In this document: positions 63,458-64,000 of the stretch, one piece after another
How positions within the stretch are numbered: the stretch's first letter is position 1
Layout of the letters: each line of letters opens with the position of its first letter
DNA from: Cupriavidus basilensis
GTDB lineage: Bacteria > Pseudomonadota > Gammaproteobacteria > Burkholderiales > Burkholderiaceae
NCBI RefSeq assembly: GCF_008801925.2
Contig: NZ_CP062803.1
Span: 1,302,001-1,366,000, forward strand
Direction: 5' to 3'
Length of the DNA: 64,000 nucleotides
Translations under genes and position numbers: made by a program
Notes under the pieces: generated by a model
Seen by the model: the letters and a program-made list of their open reading frames with translations, nothing else
The model's database searches: none
What the model was told of the DNA's origin: nothing

Positions 63458-64000
63458 ATGACTTCCACTGATCCGACGAGTTCCGCAGCCGCGCCCGATA
63501 CTGCTGCAACCGATGGCGCTGCCGGCGAACATGCGCCCGGCAACACTTCCAGCGCTGCCAGGCAGGCTGTTGCCGACATGGCCACCGGCCCGTTCTCGGT
63601 GGTGGCCGCCGTTGAACTCGTGCCGGTCGATTGCGCCGGCATGGCATTGTACTCGCCCGCCTATTCCCATTACACCCGCCGCATGGTGCAGGCCCGTCCC
63701 GAGCTGGCCGAAATCGTCGCGCTCGCGCGCGACCAGCCCCTCACGCGCGCCTGGATGGAGGCACGGCTCAAGGTCCTGCATGAGCCGTCCGCCGATGTGG
63801 ACGACGCCATCAAGCGCGCGCTGCGCCGCTTGCGCGCGGAAGTGATGTGCGTGGTGATCGAGCGCGATCTGCGCGGGCAGTCGACGCTGGGCGAAGTCAC
63901 CGGCGCGATGACGGATCTGGCCGAACTCGGCATCCAGTACGGCCTGGCCATGCTGGAAGCGGACCTCGCCCCGACCTACGGCCGTCCGGTCGGGCAGAGC
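63458..64000 (+). CDS. glnE: glutamine synthetase adenylyltransferase GlnE, N-terminal part (3' end outside window)
   Basis: The frame is open from the ATG at 63458 to the end of the window, 181 codons of a protein that is usually about 930-950 residues. After an Ala-rich lead of 45 residues comes SPAYSHYTRRMVQARPELAE, and then RALRRLRAEVMCVVIERDLR and VTGAMTDLAELGIQYGLAML, characteristic of the first adenylyl-removing domain of GlnE. The enzyme adenylylates and deadenylylates glutamine synthetase in response to PII, so it shares nitrogen control with the urt-ure block. An ACAGGA precedes the ATG. Confidence 0.92.
   Translation, partial: MTSTDPTSSAAAPDTAATDGAAGEHAPGNTSSAARQAVADMATGPFSVVAAVELVPVDCAGMALYSPAYSHYTRRMVQARPELAEIVALARDQPLTRAWMEARLKVLHEPSADVDDAIKRALRRLRAEVMCVVIERDLRGQSTLGEVTGAMTDLAELGIQYGLAMLEADLAPTYGRPVGQS

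Overview
The window is high-GC, densely coded chromosomal DNA. Its gene content and order point to a betaproteobacterium of the Burkholderiales, most likely Cupriavidus or a close Ralstonia relative: urtABCDE joined to ureDAJBCEFG, two Bug/TctC-type binding proteins, many acyl-CoA genes, and yhdP divergent from glnE. This is judged from reading the proteins; no database search was run. I see no tRNA, rRNA, CRISPR array, transposase or integrase, so it reads as core chromosome with patchy catabolic genes.

Layout. 1-4.6 kb: the tail of an acyl-CoA dehydrogenase, two MaoC-type hydratases, then on the minus strand an MFS transporter, an alpha/beta hydrolase and the decayed end of a short-chain dehydrogenase. 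4.8-17.1 kb: a urea uptake and urease block (urtA-E, ureD, ureA, hupE/ureJ, ureB, ureC, ureE, ureF, ureG), headed by a sigma-54 promoter with two NtrC-like sites. 17.2-22.3 kb: a lipoprotein phosphatase of the histidine acid/MINPP type, a catabolic threonine/serine dehydratase, an XRE regulator and an unknown protein. 22.4-36.3 kb: mainly acyl-CoA catabolism (GST, ACAD10/11-like dehydrogenase with a divergent LysR, APH-type kinase, enoyl-CoA hydratase, 3-hydroxyacyl-CoA dehydrogenase, GST). It is interrupted by a VWA lipoprotein/ECF sigma/membrane anti-sigma operon and a Bug protein. 36.3-44.7 kb: a long palindromic element, an aminotransferase, a PIN protein, yaaA, a cytosolic-carboxypeptidase-like M14 peptidase, a Ser/Lys-tailed lipoprotein, an N-formylglutamate amidohydrolase, and a Bug/LysR pair. 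44.8-52.2 kb: small envelope proteins, a second sigma/anti-sigma/Metal_resist trio, a DUF1800/DUF1501 pair, and a MoxR ATPase with its VWA partner split by a GNAT acetyltransferase. 52.6-64 kb: two small cytochromes c, a DAHP synthase with an attenuator, a LuxR-type regulator, a methyltransferase, tldD, a nitrilase, yhdP and the start of glnE.

The most striking regulatory find is upstream of the DAHP synthase. A 23-codon leader ORF has six consecutive Phe/Tyr codons, followed by mutually exclusive antiterminator and terminator hairpins: a textbook ribosome-mediated attenuator, on a gene that commits carbon to aromatic amino acids. The second is the urtA promoter, whose sigma-54 core and paired GCAC-N7-GTGC sites lie at E. 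coli glnAp2-like distances. That places urea use under general nitrogen control. The third is a window-wide habit of short tandem repeats (6-12 bp units) in the gaps between genes, often just before a ribosome-binding site; the largest is nine copies of a 7-mer.
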